From positions 1 to 64,000 of the forward strand of contig JADFDJ010000003.1 of NCBI GenBank assembly GCA_018262895.1: DNA of 64,000 nt, written 5' to 3'. The position numbers and the translations under genes were made by a program. The notes under the pieces were generated by a model. The model saw nothing but the letters and a program-made list of their open reading frames with translations, was not told the DNA's origin and made no database searches. The stretch comes from Methanomassiliicoccus sp. Its GTDB lineage: Archaea > Thermoplasmatota > Thermoplasmata > Methanomassiliicoccales > Methanomassiliicoccaceae. Positions 50,930 to 59,157 of the stretch are shown in pieces (positions within the stretch are counted from its first letter, which is position 1; the number at the start of each line of letters is the position of its first letter).

Positions 50930-51036
50930 TGGTTCACCGAAACCTGCCTACTGTCATCTATGTACTTGAAAGATACGGCAATGGCCAGTCGATGGAAAAG
51001 AGGGGTAAGGGGGCTCGACCCCCTGATGAAAGTTAG

Positions 51037-51140
51037 TGCCGGGGATGGGCTTTGAACCCATGACCTACGGATCTCTCGGACCCTGGCCTATGGTCAGGAC
51101 CTTATGAGTCCGTCGCTCCACCAGGCTGAGCCACCCCGGC
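51037..51140 (-). tRNA. Elongator tRNA-Met(CAT) with 30-nt intron
   Basis: Acceptor GCCGGGG (51140-51134)/CCCCGGC (51044-51038), discriminator A, no CCA. Anticodon stem ACGGA/TCCGT; after removal of 51102-51073 the loop is CTCATAA (CAT). The intron is an almost perfect BHB: central helix CTCA/CGAG (one A-C mismatch), bulges TAA and AGA, then a 7-bp helix GGTCCTG/CAGGGTC with a 9-nt loop. T-arm ATGGG-TTCAAAG-CCCAT. The acceptor matches archaeal elongator Met rather than initiator or Ile(CAU). Confidence 0.92.
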
Positions 51141-51151
51141 ATTGTTCAGTT

Positions 51152-51922
51152 TCAGTTCTCTTCTTCGCTCTCTTCGGAGACCTCTTCTTCCTCGGCCTCC
51201 TCATCCTCTGAGGGCTCATCTGCCTCGACGGGGGCCTCCGCGGTGGCGACCTCGGCCTGGGCTGCAGCCTGAGCGGCGGCCTCCTGGCCGAACCTCTCCT
51301 GGATGCTTGGTTCGTCTGCGGCGGCGGTACCAACCTCCAGGACCTCGCTCTTACGTACCTCTATCCTCTTGATGGGGATGATGACCTTGGCAGCGTTGGA
51401 GAGCTCCTTGGACATGTCCCCGGTGATTATGGACTTTACCATCTCGGACACTGTCATGTTTGCTGCGAGATCGGTGAGGGTCTTGTCCATGATGTTCCTG
51501 ATGGCCGTTTCCTGAGCGGCCTGGATCCTCTGCTCGGTGATGCTCATGGGCTTGACCCGTAGCAGGAAGCCATCTTTGGTGCGAACATCGACGACATGAT
51601 CGGTCTTGGTCCGCTTCCTGCGGGTGAGCCTGCGGACATAATCGCTTGTAAGATCATGGCCTACAAAGCTGGTGTGGGCCTCGAGCCCGCGGATATCAGA
51701 GACGCTGAAGCGGATCTTGATGTGCATCTTGGAAAAGTCCCCGGTCAGCTCGTGAACGGTGACCTCGGTGTTACGGCCCATTAGAGCCGAGGGCTCGGAG
51801 CTGGGGGTCTCTCCAAGTTCCACCTGGTTGAACATCCGGGGAGCGTAGAGCTTGTACCACTCCTTTGCCTTCCACTTGTCCTTGACCTTTCTAGCTGCCG
51901 TCTTTGCCTTCTTGACCGCCAT
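51152..51922 (-). CDS. rps3ae: Ribosomal protein eS1 (S3Ae)
   Basis: 256 aa. Core AKEWYKLYAPRMFNQVELGE, LTGDFSKMHIKIRFSV and SVSDIRGLEAHTSFVGHDLT match eS1. The last 50 residues are an acidic Glu/Ala extension (EDEEAEEEEVSEESEEEN) typical of this lineage's ribosomal proteins. It is 12 bp upstream of the tRNA-Met 5' end on the same strand, so the two may be co-transcribed. Confidence 0.95.
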   Translation of the reverse strand: MAVKKAKTAARKVKDKWKAKEWYKLYAPRMFNQVELGETPSSEPSALMGRNTEVTVHELTGDFSKMHIKIRFSVSDIRGLEAHTSFVGHDLTSDYVRRLTRRKRTKTDHVVDVRTKDGFLLRVKPMSITEQRIQAAQETAIRNIMDKTLTDLAANMTVSEMVKSIITGDMSKELSNAAKVIIPIKRIEVRKSEVLEVGTAAADEPSIQERFGQEAAAQAAAQAEVATAEAPVEADEPSEDEEAEEEEVSEESEEEN

Positions 51923-52125
51923 AGTAAACCTCCGTGAATCGCGCAGCGGCCAGACAGATTGCCATGGACCGTCATGCTCGTGTGAACGGGATAAAGGTCG
52001 AAGGTACCACTTTTATAAAAACATTTGCCTTAGGACGTTTTATCTGACCGCGCTCTAAAATTGAGTTCACCCTTCATGACCGACGAACTGATCGTTGGTT
52101 CGGGGCCCCCGACAAAGGTCAGGTC

Positions 52126-52431
52126 TTACTTCTTTGCCTTTGCAGCCGGTTTCTTCTCCGCCGCCTTCGCTGCAGGCTTCTTTGCAGCAGTCTCGGCCTT
52201 CTTAGGTGCGGCAGCCTTCTTGGCGGGAGCCTTCTTGGGAGCCGCGGCCTTCTTCGCTACGGTCTTGGTCTCGGCCTTCTTAGGTGCGGCAGCCTTCTTG
52301 GCGGGAGCCTTCTTGGGAGCCGCGGCCTTCTTTGCAGCAGACTTGGCGACGGTCTTCTTCGCGCTAGCAGAGCTTACCTTGCCCTTCGCTGCGGGCTTGG
52401 CAGTCTTTGTTTCGGTTTTCTTGGTTGGCAT
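52126..52431 (-). CDS. Lys/Ala/Pro-rich histone-H1-like protein
   Basis: 101 aa composed almost only of Lys, Ala, Pro, Thr and Glu, in PKKAxAKKAA-type repeats (AAAPKKAPAKKAAAPKKAE appears twice). It has no globular domain and should be disordered and strongly DNA-binding, like bacterial AlgP/HctB or eukaryotic H1 tails. It is probably an abundant nucleoid protein. A 65-bp perfect DNA repeat within it signals recent duplication and possible length variation. A long AT-rich, noncoding region precedes it. Confidence 0.75.
   Translation of the reverse strand: MPTKKTETKTAKPAAKGKVSSASAKKTVAKSAAKKAAAPKKAPAKKAAAPKKAETKTVAKKAAAPKKAPAKKAAAPKKAETAAKKPAAKAAEKKPAAKAKK
52190..52332. repeat. 65-bp direct repeat pair within the H1-like gene
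   Basis: 52190-52254 and 52268-52332 are identical over 65 bp with a 78-bp period. They encode the repeated AAAPKKAPAKKAAAPKKAE block. The lack of synonymous differences means a recent duplication or ongoing gene conversion. Confidence 0.85.
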
Positions 52432-53085
52432 TTATATCGTAGAGGGGATATTGGAGTCCTTACTAAAGTTCTTTTCTATGTTTATCGAATTTCAGGCCGT
52501 TAACACTTACTGGTCATTATCAAAAAAAACGTTCTAATTTTTGAGATTTTTGTCTGGCTATTTTTTTACGAGCCAGATTATTATTAAAAAATGATATAAA
52601 ATAAAAAAAATAGCTGAAAAATGACCTCGTTGTTCGATTATTTCGAAAAATTCACCGTCCGCCGCGGCCCGCGGCTCCGGAAGTCGAAAATCGCCAGAAA
52701 AAAAACGGAATTACGGCGTCCGAGCGGCCGCCGAAGGGCATTTTTCTCTCGCATATGGTATCGAGATATTGAACGCCTACCTCCCCTTCCTCGCCCGTCC
52801 TAACGTCGATTTGAGAGCACTTTGAGGGAGTGTACTTCCTCACTGCAAGTCATGCGGTCTGCTTCGAAGGGTTTCTACCCTCGACCTAGAACTATAGTCG
52901 CAGTATCGAGCTCTCTTTCTGCTGAACCGCCCCTTGGACCGTGCAGAAATAAAGTGAAGGCATCGGCCTCCATTCCTTTCATGTGAAAACGATGATCGGT
53001 GGTCCCGTTAGGAACAGGCCATTAAGCTTATTAATATCAATAAAAAAATGTTAAAAGGAAAGGGTTTCTCAGTTTCGTATTGGCC
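52432..53085. other. 650-bp region, AT-rich then structured GC-rich, no clear gene
   Basis: 52500-52620 is extremely AT-rich (A runs, TATAAAATAAAAAAAATAG). 52650-52930 is GC-richer with several self-complementary stretches: CCGCGGCCCGCGG (52660s), CGGCCGCCG, GAGG...CCTC (52831-52848) and the hairpin AGGGTTTCTACCCT near 52870. The composition looks like a structured RNA or long leader rather than coding DNA; the 60-aa frame at 52621 is unconvincing. 52960-53060 is again AT-rich and should contain terminators of hdrB. Confidence 0.4.
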
Positions 53086-53937
53086 TTAGAAGTTGCCGGG
53101 TATCTCCTGGACGTCCAAGCCGAGCTTGTTCTTGGGTAGCCCCATAGCAAGACCGTAGAGCTGAGAAAGGTGTATCACCGGGAAGGAGTAGGTTCCCAAC
53201 TCCTTCTGGGTCCTGTCGAACTGGAGGTGGCAGAAGGGGCACACATCGATGATATATTGCGCTCCCGCGGCCTTGAGGTTCTTCAGCTTCTCCTCGGTGA
53301 ACTTGGTGGCCAGGGCAGGGTTCCCGGACCTGACGCCGCCGCCCGCGCCGCAGCACATCTGCTTGTCCTTGTAATCGACGCTCTTGGCGCCGGTGATCTC
53401 GACCAGCTCATCGAGTATCTTAGGGCGTTCTGGGTCGTCAAGCTGCTTTATGTTGCTGGGCTTCAGGAAGTGGCAGCCATAGTGGACCGCGACGTTCATC
53501 TCGAGGGGTGTCTTGATGTGAGATTTGACGGCATCTAGGCCAATCTCCTTGTAGACCAATTCGGCAAAATGGTGAACCTTGGTCTCTCCGTTGTACTCCA
53601 GGCCGACCTCGCGCAGGATCTTGTTGACGTTGCGGAGCTTCTCGGGGTCGTTGTGCAGGACGTGGGCAGCGTCGAACAGCGAGCCATAGCAGCCGTTGCA
53701 GATGGTGAGGATGTCCACGCCCTTCTTCTGAGCGAGGGCCAGGTTCCTGGCAGCGATGGCCAGCCATGCGTCCTGCTCGAACGATTTGATCACACCGGGG
53801 GCGGGGCAGCAGCCAGCGCCCTCAAGCTCCACCAGCTCGATGCCCAGTTCCTTGCAAACCTCACGGGTGGAGGACTCAATACCGGGGTATCTGGCAGGGG
53901 CGACGCAGCCGAGGAAAAACGCGTACTTCTTGGCCAT
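53086..53937 (-). CDS. hdrB: CoB-CoM heterodisulfide reductase subunit B
   Basis: 283 aa. Carries the non-cubane 4Fe-4S catalytic cluster motifs: the two CCG domains, GAGCCPAPGVIK with flanking Cys, and KQMCCGAGGGVRSG ... CPFCHLQFD. It reduces the CoM-S-S-CoB heterodisulfide made in the last methanogenic step. It is 1 bp from hdrC. No hdrA is adjacent, as in several methanogens where hdrA sits elsewhere. Diagnostic of a methanogen. Confidence 0.95.
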   Translation of the reverse strand: MAKKYAFFLGCVAPARYPGIESSTREVCKELGIELVELEGAGCCPAPGVIKSFEQDAWLAIAARNLALAQKKGVDILTICNGCYGSLFDAAHVLHNDPEKLRNVNKILREVGLEYNGETKVHHFAELVYKEIGLDAVKSHIKTPLEMNVAVHYGCHFLKPSNIKQLDDPERPKILDELVEITGAKSVDYKDKQMCCGAGGGVRSGNPALATKFTEEKLKNLKAAGAQYIIDVCPFCHLQFDRTQKELGTYSFPVIHLSQLYGLAMGLPKNKLGLDVQEIPGNF

Positions 53938-53938
53938 A

Positions 53939-54460
53939 TTAATTGCCTCCTATGAGCTTGTCGAATCCAGTGGCCTTCAGGACCTTCTGGAAGTCTTCCA
54001 ATGCCTTCTTGTCGCCCAGGGTGTTCACGGGGCGGCGGGGCAGGCCGAGCTTCTCCCTGATCTCCTCATACTTTGGATTCAGGGGGATGGTCGCTCCGTT
54101 GGCCAGGAGGTACTGCCCGACCTTCTTGTGCTCATCGGACATTATGCCCTTGCTTACTGCCTTGTTGCGCAGGATGGTGATGATGTCCACGATCTCGACA
54201 CCGCGGGGGCAGCGCTCCATGCAGGCGTAGCAGGTGGTGCACATCCACAGATCGGGGGACTGCAGGACCTCGTCCTCAAGGCCTAGCTGGGCCTTGCGGA
54301 TGAGCTTTCGGGTCCTGTAGGAGGTCAATCTGCCGGAGGGGCAGCTTCCGCTGCATGTACCGCACTGGAAGCACAACATAAGGGTTTCACCGCCGTGCTC
54401 CTTCTGCACGGACTCAGCGAAATCGATGCTTGGTTGCTTTGGAGATGACAATAGGTTCAC
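53939..54460 (-). CDS. hdrC: CoB-CoM heterodisulfide reductase subunit C
   Basis: 173 aa, two 4Fe-4S clusters: CFQCGTCSGSCPSGRLTSY (about residues 30-48) and CTTCYACMERCPRGVEI (about 74-90). It passes electrons from HdrA to HdrB in the soluble HdrABC-type complex. The final codons meet hdrB with a 1-bp gap. No membrane segment, so this is the cytoplasmic HdrC rather than HdrE-type. Confidence 0.95.
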   Translation of the reverse strand: MNLLSSPKQPSIDFAESVQKEHGGETLMLCFQCGTCSGSCPSGRLTSYRTRKLIRKAQLGLEDEVLQSPDLWMCTTCYACMERCPRGVEIVDIITILRNKAVSKGIMSDEHKKVGQYLLANGATIPLNPKYEEIREKLGLPRRPVNTLGDKKALEDFQKVLKATGFDKLIGGN

Positions 54461-54529
54461 CTTGTATGGGCCATGTTTCTGAGTTATTTAAACATATACA
54501 AAAAAACGCCCTACTATTACCTAAATAGG

Positions 54530-55351
54530 TTATACTAATCTGCCAGCGCGCCTGATCTCCGCCACGATCTTCCGGACCGCGGGCGTTCCCTTCTTGTATA
54601 CGGCATTTATCTGGTGAGCGAGGATACCGGGGTCGGTGTCGCTCCGAAGCTTGATCCCCTTCCTAAGAACCAGGGACTCGTTCAGGAAGAAGCTGAGGCC
54701 GGACCTGATCATCAGCTCAGGGGAACGGAAGGTGCGCTCGACGCGGTGGTCCACGCCCCTGGTCTCCAGGTGGCGGAACCCGATCCTCTGAGCACCGTAG
54801 AGGAACCGGGCATACCGTGGTCCTCTATCCACATGCAGCAGGCGATCGGAGGCGACCTCCTGCCACTGCACCCCCTCAAGATCGAAAAGGAGCAGGGGAT
54901 CGTCGAGGACGATCACGTCCATCAATCCCGCCTGGAAGTCCTCCAGGTTTCGGCCGTCGTCAGATATGATGAGCCCACATTCTCCCTGCGGGTCTGCCCG
55001 AGATAGGGCTCGCAGCAGCAGCTCCTCTGTGATCAGGGTCCCTCCGACCACGAGCTTGGTGGAGGGGGCCATTCGCCTGGTCAGAGCACCATATTCCAGG
55101 GCGATCCGCTCTCCCTCCTCGTTGAGCCGGGTGCCCCTGGGGGTGGCCTGCACCAGGCGAGCTCCCACCTTGGCCTCTATCTGGGAAAGGTAACGGTTGA
55201 GGACCGGCGTGGACATCCCCAGTTTCCTAGCTGCCCGGTTCTGGCTTCCTTCCTCATGAACCGCCTGGATGACCTGCAGCTGCCTCTCTGTCAGTACAAC
55301 GTTCCCCACCCTCAGCGTGACCGACGGCTCCAGTTTCAGCTCCCGTACCGA
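54530..55351 (-). CDS. LysR/ModE-type HTH regulator with substrate-binding-like domain
   Basis: About 273 aa from ATG 55351 (MSVRELKLEPSV); the frame extends to 55444 but those residues look spurious. LTERQLQVIQAVHEEGSQNRAARKLGMSTPVLNRYLSQIE (residues about 20-60) is a LysR/ModE-like winged HTH, quoted here by its ends LTERQLQVIQ and PVLNRYLSQIE. The rest resembles a periplasmic-binding fold (LIISDDGRNLEDFQAGLMDV) that may bind a small effector. It is 70 bp downstream of hdrC, convergent with nothing, and may regulate methanogenesis genes. Confidence 0.75.
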   Translation of the reverse strand, partial: SVRELKLEPSVTLRVGNVVLTERQLQVIQAVHEEGSQNRAARKLGMSTPVLNRYLSQIEAKVGARLVQATPRGTRLNEEGERIALEYGALTRRMAPSTKLVVGGTLITEELLLRALSRADPQGECGLIISDDGRNLEDFQAGLMDVIVLDDPLLLFDLEGVQWQEVASDRLLHVDRGPRYARFLYGAQRIGFRHLETRGVDHRVERTFRSPELMIRSGLSFFLNESLVLRKGIKLRSDTDPGILAHQINAVYKKGTPAVRKIVAEIRRAGRLV

Positions 55352-55650
55352 CATGAGTTCATGGATGTATGTGCGGAGATATGAAACAGGCCGAGCATTG
55401 CATACAGCATCTTTATTTCCTGAGATGCAAGGATCATTCCTCATTCAGTTCAAGCATGAGTTCCTCTCTGGGAGCGGCCTCACGACCTATGGCGCACAGG
55501 GTCCATGGACTCCTTAATTAGTCTCTTTAGGTTTCACATAAAAAGTGACGGACTGGAATCCCTTGTTGGAGGACTCGTTGACCATGGGCTTGCATAAAGT
55601 ATAGAGGGATAACGAAAACTCTTTTTAGGTGCCGCCTATAGGGCGCTTAG

Positions 55651-56115
55651 ATGACCCACCGAACGCTTGTCCTAGGGATCGGAAGCCCGATCATGTGCGA
55701 TGATGCCATCGGCATAAGGGTACTGCAGGAGCTGGAGAAGATGGGCGTCCCTGGCGTGGATCTCGAGGAGGCCTGCACCAGCGGCCTGGACCTCATAGAG
55801 ATAATGCTGGACTATGACCGGGTCATCATCGTGGATGCCATCATTAAGTCTGGCAAACCTCCAGGCACGGTCATGGTCATGGGTCCGGAGGCGTTCGGCG
55901 ACACCGTCCACGGCACCAATCCTCACGAGGCCAACGTGGCCACCACTCTGGAGCTGGGCAGGACGCTGCAGCCGGAGCGCTTCCCCAAGGAGGTCAAGTT
56001 CGTGGCCGTGGAGGCGAACGATGTGTTCACCTTGAGCGAGGTCATGACACCCGAGCTGGAGGCAGCGTTGGGCAGGACCGTGCAGACGGTCCTGGAGCTC
56101 GTGAAGAACGATTGA
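55651..56115 (+). CDS. Hydrogenase maturation endopeptidase (HycI/FrhD-like)
   Basis: 154 aa. Nickel-binding acids and His of the family are in GIGSPIMCDDAIGIRVLQEL (residues 9-28), VIIVDAIIKSGKPPG and GTNPHEANVATTLELG. It clips the C-terminus of a NiFe hydrogenase large subunit after nickel insertion. No hydrogenase gene is in the window. It fits a hydrogen-using methanogen. Confidence 0.92.
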   Translation: MTHRTLVLGIGSPIMCDDAIGIRVLQELEKMGVPGVDLEEACTSGLDLIEIMLDYDRVIIVDAIIKSGKPPGTVMVMGPEAFGDTVHGTNPHEANVATTLELGRTLQPERFPKEVKFVAVEANDVFTLSEVMTPELEAALGRTVQTVLELVKND

Positions 56116-56126
56116 GGAGGGACCGG

Positions 56127-57401
56127 TCAGAAGTCCAGGTCCTCCAGGTTCTTCGCCGCTCTTTCGCTCTCGTCCCCGGGGGCGTGCATGGCGATGGACA
56201 GCTTCTTCCTGTCCATTAGGCGCTCGGCCATGGCGATCACCTGCTCCTCGGTGACCTGGTCCATCATGCTAAGGTACTCGTCCGCCGAAAGAACGCTCCC
56301 CGTGGACATGAACATCTCGCCCAGCCGGACCATCCTCGTCTCCGTGCTCTCCAGCCGGCGGACGTAGATGCCCTTGACCAGGCGCTTGGCCCTCATGAGC
56401 TCCCCGTCCTCCAATCCCTCGCGCTTGAGCCTCCTTATCTCCTGGGCCACCAGCCTGGCCACCTTCTCCTGGTCCTTCACCGAGGTGTTGTAGAAAACGC
56501 TCACCGCACCACAGTCCGTATAGCTGGCCGATGAGGAAAATATCTCATAGACCAGGCCCGAGCGCTCTCGGACCGCCTGGAAGAGGCGGGATGAAGTGCC
56601 CATGCCCAGGACAGAGGTGAGGAGCCGCTGGGCGAAGCGGTCGGGGCTTACCGTGCTCAGGCCCGGGAAGCCCATTCCCACATACGCCTGGGCATCGTCC
56701 CGTGGGTACACCATGAACCTCGCCAAGGGCTTGGGGGGATCACGGGAGCGGTAGCCGTTCGAACGCTCCAGATGGTCGAAGCTGCGACCGGCCCAGTCGA
56801 CTACCTGGGCGTGCTCGAAGTTGCCTGTTGCCACCACGGCCATGTGCGGCGGACGGTACCTCTGCTCGAAGAACGACCGCACATCCCTGACTGACAGTGA
56901 CGCAACGGTCTCCGCGGAGCCTGCCTCGGAGCGGCCCATGGGATGGTCCCCCCACAGGGTTTCCAGGAACAGGACGTGGATGTTCTCCTCAGGATCGTTC
57001 TCCAGCATGCGTATCTCCTGGGTCACCACGTTCTTCTCGGTGACCAGGCAGTCCTTGTCCAGCTTGGGGTTCAGAACCATGTCCGCAAGGATGTCCTGGG
57101 CTATGCCCACCGTCTCGTCCAATGAAAAGGACTGGTAGGTCGTGACCTCCTTGGTGGTGTAGCCGTTGGTCTCGCCGCCAGCGGACTCTATCTCCTCCGC
57201 CATCTGCTTAGCGGTGCGGTTCACCGTTCCCTTGAACAGCATGTGCTCGAGCATGTGGGCGATACCGGCCTGCTCCTTGGTCTCGTCCCGGGACCCATGC
57301 CCGAAGTACACTGAGAACGACGCGCTATGAGAATCGGGCAGTCTCTCCATGACCACTGGAATGCCCCCAGGGGTCCTCTCGATAAGTATCTCGCTCTTCA
57401 C
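56127..57401 (-). CDS. M16-family zinc peptidase
   Basis: 424 aa. The inverted zinc motif is HMLEHMLFKGT (about residues 47-57; HxxEH), with the third ligand Glu downstream in the E-rich helix near 120. The C-terminal M16 domain (RLTSVLGMGTSSRLFQAVRE, GLVYEIFSSSASYTDCGAV) is present. The architecture matches the mitochondrial-processing-peptidase/PqqL subgroup. It probably degrades or processes peptides in the cytoplasm. Monocistronic, divergent from the GTPase gene. Confidence 0.93.
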   Translation of the reverse strand: MKSEILIERTPGGIPVVMERLPDSHSASFSVYFGHGSRDETKEQAGIAHMLEHMLFKGTVNRTAKQMAEEIESAGGETNGYTTKEVTTYQSFSLDETVGIAQDILADMVLNPKLDKDCLVTEKNVVTQEIRMLENDPEENIHVLFLETLWGDHPMGRSEAGSAETVASLSVRDVRSFFEQRYRPPHMAVVATGNFEHAQVVDWAGRSFDHLERSNGYRSRDPPKPLARFMVYPRDDAQAYVGMGFPGLSTVSPDRFAQRLLTSVLGMGTSSRLFQAVRERSGLVYEIFSSSASYTDCGAVSVFYNTSVKDQEKVARLVAQEIRRLKREGLEDGELMRAKRLVKGIYVRRLESTETRMVRLGEMFMSTGSVLSADEYLSMMDQVTEEQVIAMAERLMDRKKLSIAMHAPGDESERAAKNLEDLDF

Positions 57402-57500
57402 GTCGATTCAAAGAACTACCGAGTGATATTACTTTGCCCGCACCTCTCTAGATGGCATAACAATATGGAGATGGACATATCACATCGACAAGAATGAACA

Positions 57501-57520
57501 AGGTATCCTTTTTGATACCT
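57501..57520. promoter_or_regulatory. Palindromic operator-like site before the GTPase promoter
   Basis: AGGTATC-CTTTTT-GATACCT is a perfect 7-bp inverted repeat with a 6-bp spacer, ending 11 bp before the TATA box. The placement suits an activator or repressor dimer. It could instead be a hairpin. Confidence 0.4.
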
Positions 57521-57530
57521 GCCCGCCAAC

Positions 57531-57540
57531 GTATAAATAT
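57531..57540 (+). promoter_or_regulatory. TATA box of the GTPase-V4R operon
   Basis: GTATAAATAT, 29-38 bp before ATG 57569. The spacing implies a very short leader and identifies 57569, not the in-frame 57494, as the start. Confidence 0.65.
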
Positions 57541-57568
57541 CGAACTGCTCGATTTTAAAAAGCCTTTC

Positions 57569-58081
57569 ATGGAGAAGAAGAAGATTATCCGCAAGATATG
57601 TCTGCTGGGTGATGGTGGCGTAGGCAAGACCAGCTTGATCAGCCGTTATGTTCTCAACAGCTACAGCGATGAGTATATCAAGAGCATCGGGACCAGGGTC
57701 TCCAAGAAGGTCATGGATTACGAGGGCACCGAGCTCACGCTAATGATCTGGGATGTCCTCGGGCAGAAGTCCCAGAAGTCGCTGCATGCAGCATATTATC
57801 GAGGGGCCAACGGCGTGCTGCTGGTCTGCGACAATGCCCGGGAGGAGACGCTGCTACACCTTCCATCGTGGAGAAAGGACCTGGAGGATGTCACTGGCCC
57901 CATACCTCTGGTAGCCATCGTGAACAAGGCGGACCTGGAGAGCGCTCTCAGCAAGGATGCTCTGGCTCAGGTCTGCTCCAAGCTGGGAAAGAGCCCTCTT
58001 TACACCAGTGCCAAGAGCGGGGAGGGCGTGCAGGCAGCTTTCGAGGCCCTTGGTCAGGAGATCATCGAGGTATCCAAATGA
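57569..58081 (+). CDS. Ras-like small GTPase
   Basis: 170 aa from ATG 57569. G1 is LLGDGGVGKTSLI, G3 WDVLGQKSQ (DxxG), G4 NKAD, G5 SAKSG. The switch region SIGTRVSKKVMDYEG and the length match the Rab/Arf/Ras-like archaeal small GTPases. Its G3 is DVLGQ rather than DTAGQ. It overlaps the next gene by 4 bp, so it works with the V4R/DUF835 protein. Probably a signalling switch; no GAP or roadblock protein is in the window. Confidence 0.9.
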   Translation: MEKKKIIRKICLLGDGGVGKTSLISRYVLNSYSDEYIKSIGTRVSKKVMDYEGTELTLMIWDVLGQKSQKSLHAAYYRGANGVLLVCDNAREETLLHLPSWRKDLEDVTGPIPLVAIVNKADLESALSKDALAQVCSKLGKSPLYTSAKSGEGVQAAFEALGQEIIEVSK

Positions 58082-59052
58082 ACCCTTTCTTCGTTCTGCC
58101 GGCCTCCGCGCTGATATCATTGCGGGAGGAGCTGGAGCTGTTGGCGGGGGACTGGGCCGGGGAGACGCTGGAGCGCACCGGTTTCCGGGCGGGAATGAGC
58201 CTAGTGTCATCCCTGGACTTCACCACCACGAAGCTGGAGGACTTCGCCGAGGTGTTCTCCCAGCTGTGGTCCGAGGCTGGTCTGTCCAGCACAAAGGTGG
58301 AGAAGGTGTCCGAGGATGAGATCGTCGTGTCGTTCAAGGGTTCGGTGGAGGCCACCTCCAAGAGGAGATGCGATTTCACCCGAGGGTACCTGGAGGGCAT
58401 CGCTTCCGGGCTGCTTGGAAGACGGTACGAGGCCACGGAGGTGATGTGCGCGTCCCAGGGCTCCGAACGGTGCGTTCACCGCCTGCTTCCATCGGACGTG
58501 CCCTTGCATACTGGCCGCTCGACGATAGTTACCTCAGAGAAGAAGTATCATCTCGAGCCAGGATGTTCGTATCTAATAGAATCGGACGACTCCAGGGAAT
58601 CGTTCCAGATCATGGAGGACTACCTGGCCCATGGCACCCCGGGGCTGTGCATCACCCGGGAATTTCCCGACAAGCTGCGCAAGGCCTTCAACCTTGAGGG
58701 AAGCCAGCTCATCTGGCTCTCCTACGAGAGGGACCTGGACATCTCCAGGGAGCCCACAAATATCCCTCTCATCTACAGCGAGATCAAGGCCTTCCTGGAG
58801 GAGAACCATGGCTCGATCTTCCTCATCAGCGGGCTGGAGTATCTGGTGTCCCAGACCAACTTCGTCAAGATACTTAAGTTCGTGCAGCTACTCACCGAGG
58901 CGGCCGCGGTGCACAACGCCATCTTCCTCCTGCCCATGAGCCCCGGTGCCCTCGCACCCCGTGAGGTGAAGCTTCTGGAGAGGGAGTTCCAGGACATAAG
59001 GCACGAGTGCCGTTATGGAGTGGAGGAAGAGGAGACGAAGCAGGAGGAGTAG
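58078..59052 (+). CDS. V4R-DUF835 signalling protein
   Basis: 324 aa from ATG 58078, overlapping the GTPase TGA. A V4R (4-vinyl reductase-type ligand/heme-binding) domain is at about residues 50-145: TRGYLEGIASGLLGRRYEAT then CASQGSERCVH, the usual Cys pair. A DUF835 domain spans about 165-310 (LEPGCSYLIESDDSRESFQI, FLISGLEYLVSQTNF). Acidic C-terminus. It probably senses a hydrophobic ligand or redox state and acts through the GTPase. The pair is a two-gene unit. Confidence 0.85.
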   Translation: MNPFFVLPASALISLREELELLAGDWAGETLERTGFRAGMSLVSSLDFTTTKLEDFAEVFSQLWSEAGLSSTKVEKVSEDEIVVSFKGSVEATSKRRCDFTRGYLEGIASGLLGRRYEATEVMCASQGSERCVHRLLPSDVPLHTGRSTIVTSEKKYHLEPGCSYLIESDDSRESFQIMEDYLAHGTPGLCITREFPDKLRKAFNLEGSQLIWLSYERDLDISREPTNIPLIYSEIKAFLEENHGSIFLISGLEYLVSQTNFVKILKFVQLLTEAAAVHNAIFLLPMSPGALAPREVKLLEREFQDIRHECRYGVEEEETKQEE

Positions 59053-59157
59053 GAACGGTGAAACAGTGCCCTTGCCGGTGCTGTCCACCATGACATGTGG
59101 GGGGCTGAAAAATGGCCGGGGAAACTCTTAAATTCGAAATCCTTCTTACTTCGCGTA

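Noticed and set aside
52621-52803. 60-aa plus-strand frame
   Set aside because: Basic, low-complexity residues from palindromic GC-rich DNA; no start context.
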